A stretch of DNA of 64,000 nucleotides from Streptomyces sp. MMG1533 (GTDB lineage: Bacteria; Actinomycetota; Actinomycetes; Streptomycetales; Streptomycetaceae). Location: the NCBI RefSeq assembly GCF_001279775.1, contig NZ_LGDG01000145.1, positions 1 to 64,000 of the forward strand, in the 5' to 3' direction. A program made the position numbers and the translations under genes. The stretch's first letter is position 1. Every line of letters begins with the position of its first letter. Below, in pieces: positions 63,899 to 64,000 of this stretch. The notes beneath the pieces are model-generated. The model made no database searches. It had not been told where the DNA came from and worked only from the letters and a program-made list of their open reading frames with translations.

Positions 63899-64000
63899 AT
63901 GGCCCCAAACCCCGCACACACCGCTCTCTGGCCCGCCCCGCACGCAAGCGGAGCCGTCGACGCGACGGTCCACGTGCCGGGGTCCAAGTCGGTCACGAAC
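63899..64000 (+). CDS. aroA: 5-enolpyruvylshikimate-3-phosphate synthase, N-terminus only
   Basis: First 34 codons from ATG 63899. VDATVHVPGSKSVTN is the conserved phosphoenolpyruvate/shikimate-3-phosphate-binding start of EPSP synthase, normally preceded by ~15-20 residues as here. The rest lies beyond the window. Shikimate pathway, cytosol. Confidence 0.92.
   Translation, partial: MAPNPAHTALWPAPHASGAVDATVHVPGSKSVTN

Overview
The window is high-GC DNA with GC-rich third codon positions, many GTG starts, WhiB, Ni-SOD, DasR and SigR genes. Content and order match a Streptomyces core-chromosome segment. From memory it is collinear, in inverted orientation, with the S. coelicolor stretch that runs from aroA and sigR through das and sigH to sodN and the NAD malic enzyme. 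No rRNA, tRNA, insertion sequence, prophage or CRISPR array was seen.

Left part (1-17900). This holds a truncated hypothetical gene, a DUF4097-PadR operon, and a small HTH regulator with a Clp-N protein behind twin palindromic operators. Next come a quinone-oxidoreductase-like gene, malic enzyme, and a glutamate-type ABC transporter with a strong terminator. A methyltransferase, a CGNR regulator and the divergent nickel superoxide dismutase pair sodX/sodN follow. Then come small accessory genes: a VOC protein, DUF952, an ECF42-type sigma factor with its DGPF partner, and a DHFR-like gene divergent from a TetR gene.

Middle part (18000-36100). A family 2B encapsulin-like shell gene is translationally close to a polyprenyl diphosphate synthase gene, a predicted terpenoid nanocompartment. 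An amidase, an ACC-deaminase-like PLP enzyme, a large TIR-NB-ARC-TPR (NLR-like) protein and a Na+/H+ antiporter follow. Then come the anti-sigma/SigH stress module, a lipid-kinase family gene, wblE, a PdtaS-type histidine kinase, a TetR/SDR pair, and nagB.

Chitin/GlcNAc region (35250-42270). nagB, a GH3 N-acetylglucosaminidase, dasC, dasB, dasA and dasR form the chitooligosaccharide uptake and control locus. DasR-type operators (dre) sit before nagB, dasA (two) and dasR, with a further one upstream of the histidine kinase. The transport operon encodes no ATPase, so a shared ATPase elsewhere is expected.

Right part (42350-64000). This holds carbon-starvation permease and monocarboxylate-type symporter operons, an adenosylcobalamin riboswitch ahead of nrdA-nrdB, and a GlxA/AraC-type regulator (probable nrdS). 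The epi-isozizaene synthase/CYP170 albaflavenone operon, peptide deformylase, a pair of HD-type membrane proteins, and the thiol-oxidative stress pair sigR-rsrA follow. SigR has a recognisable autoregulatory promoter and a 55-residue N-terminal extension. A hydrolase, an SRAP/HMCES protein, an M50-like protease and the first 34 codons of aroA close the window.

A cross-cutting oddity is a set of short intergenic tandem repeats (14-29 bp units) that begin at or just after stop codons of five genes. All family assignments come from reading translated motifs by eye; no database search was run.
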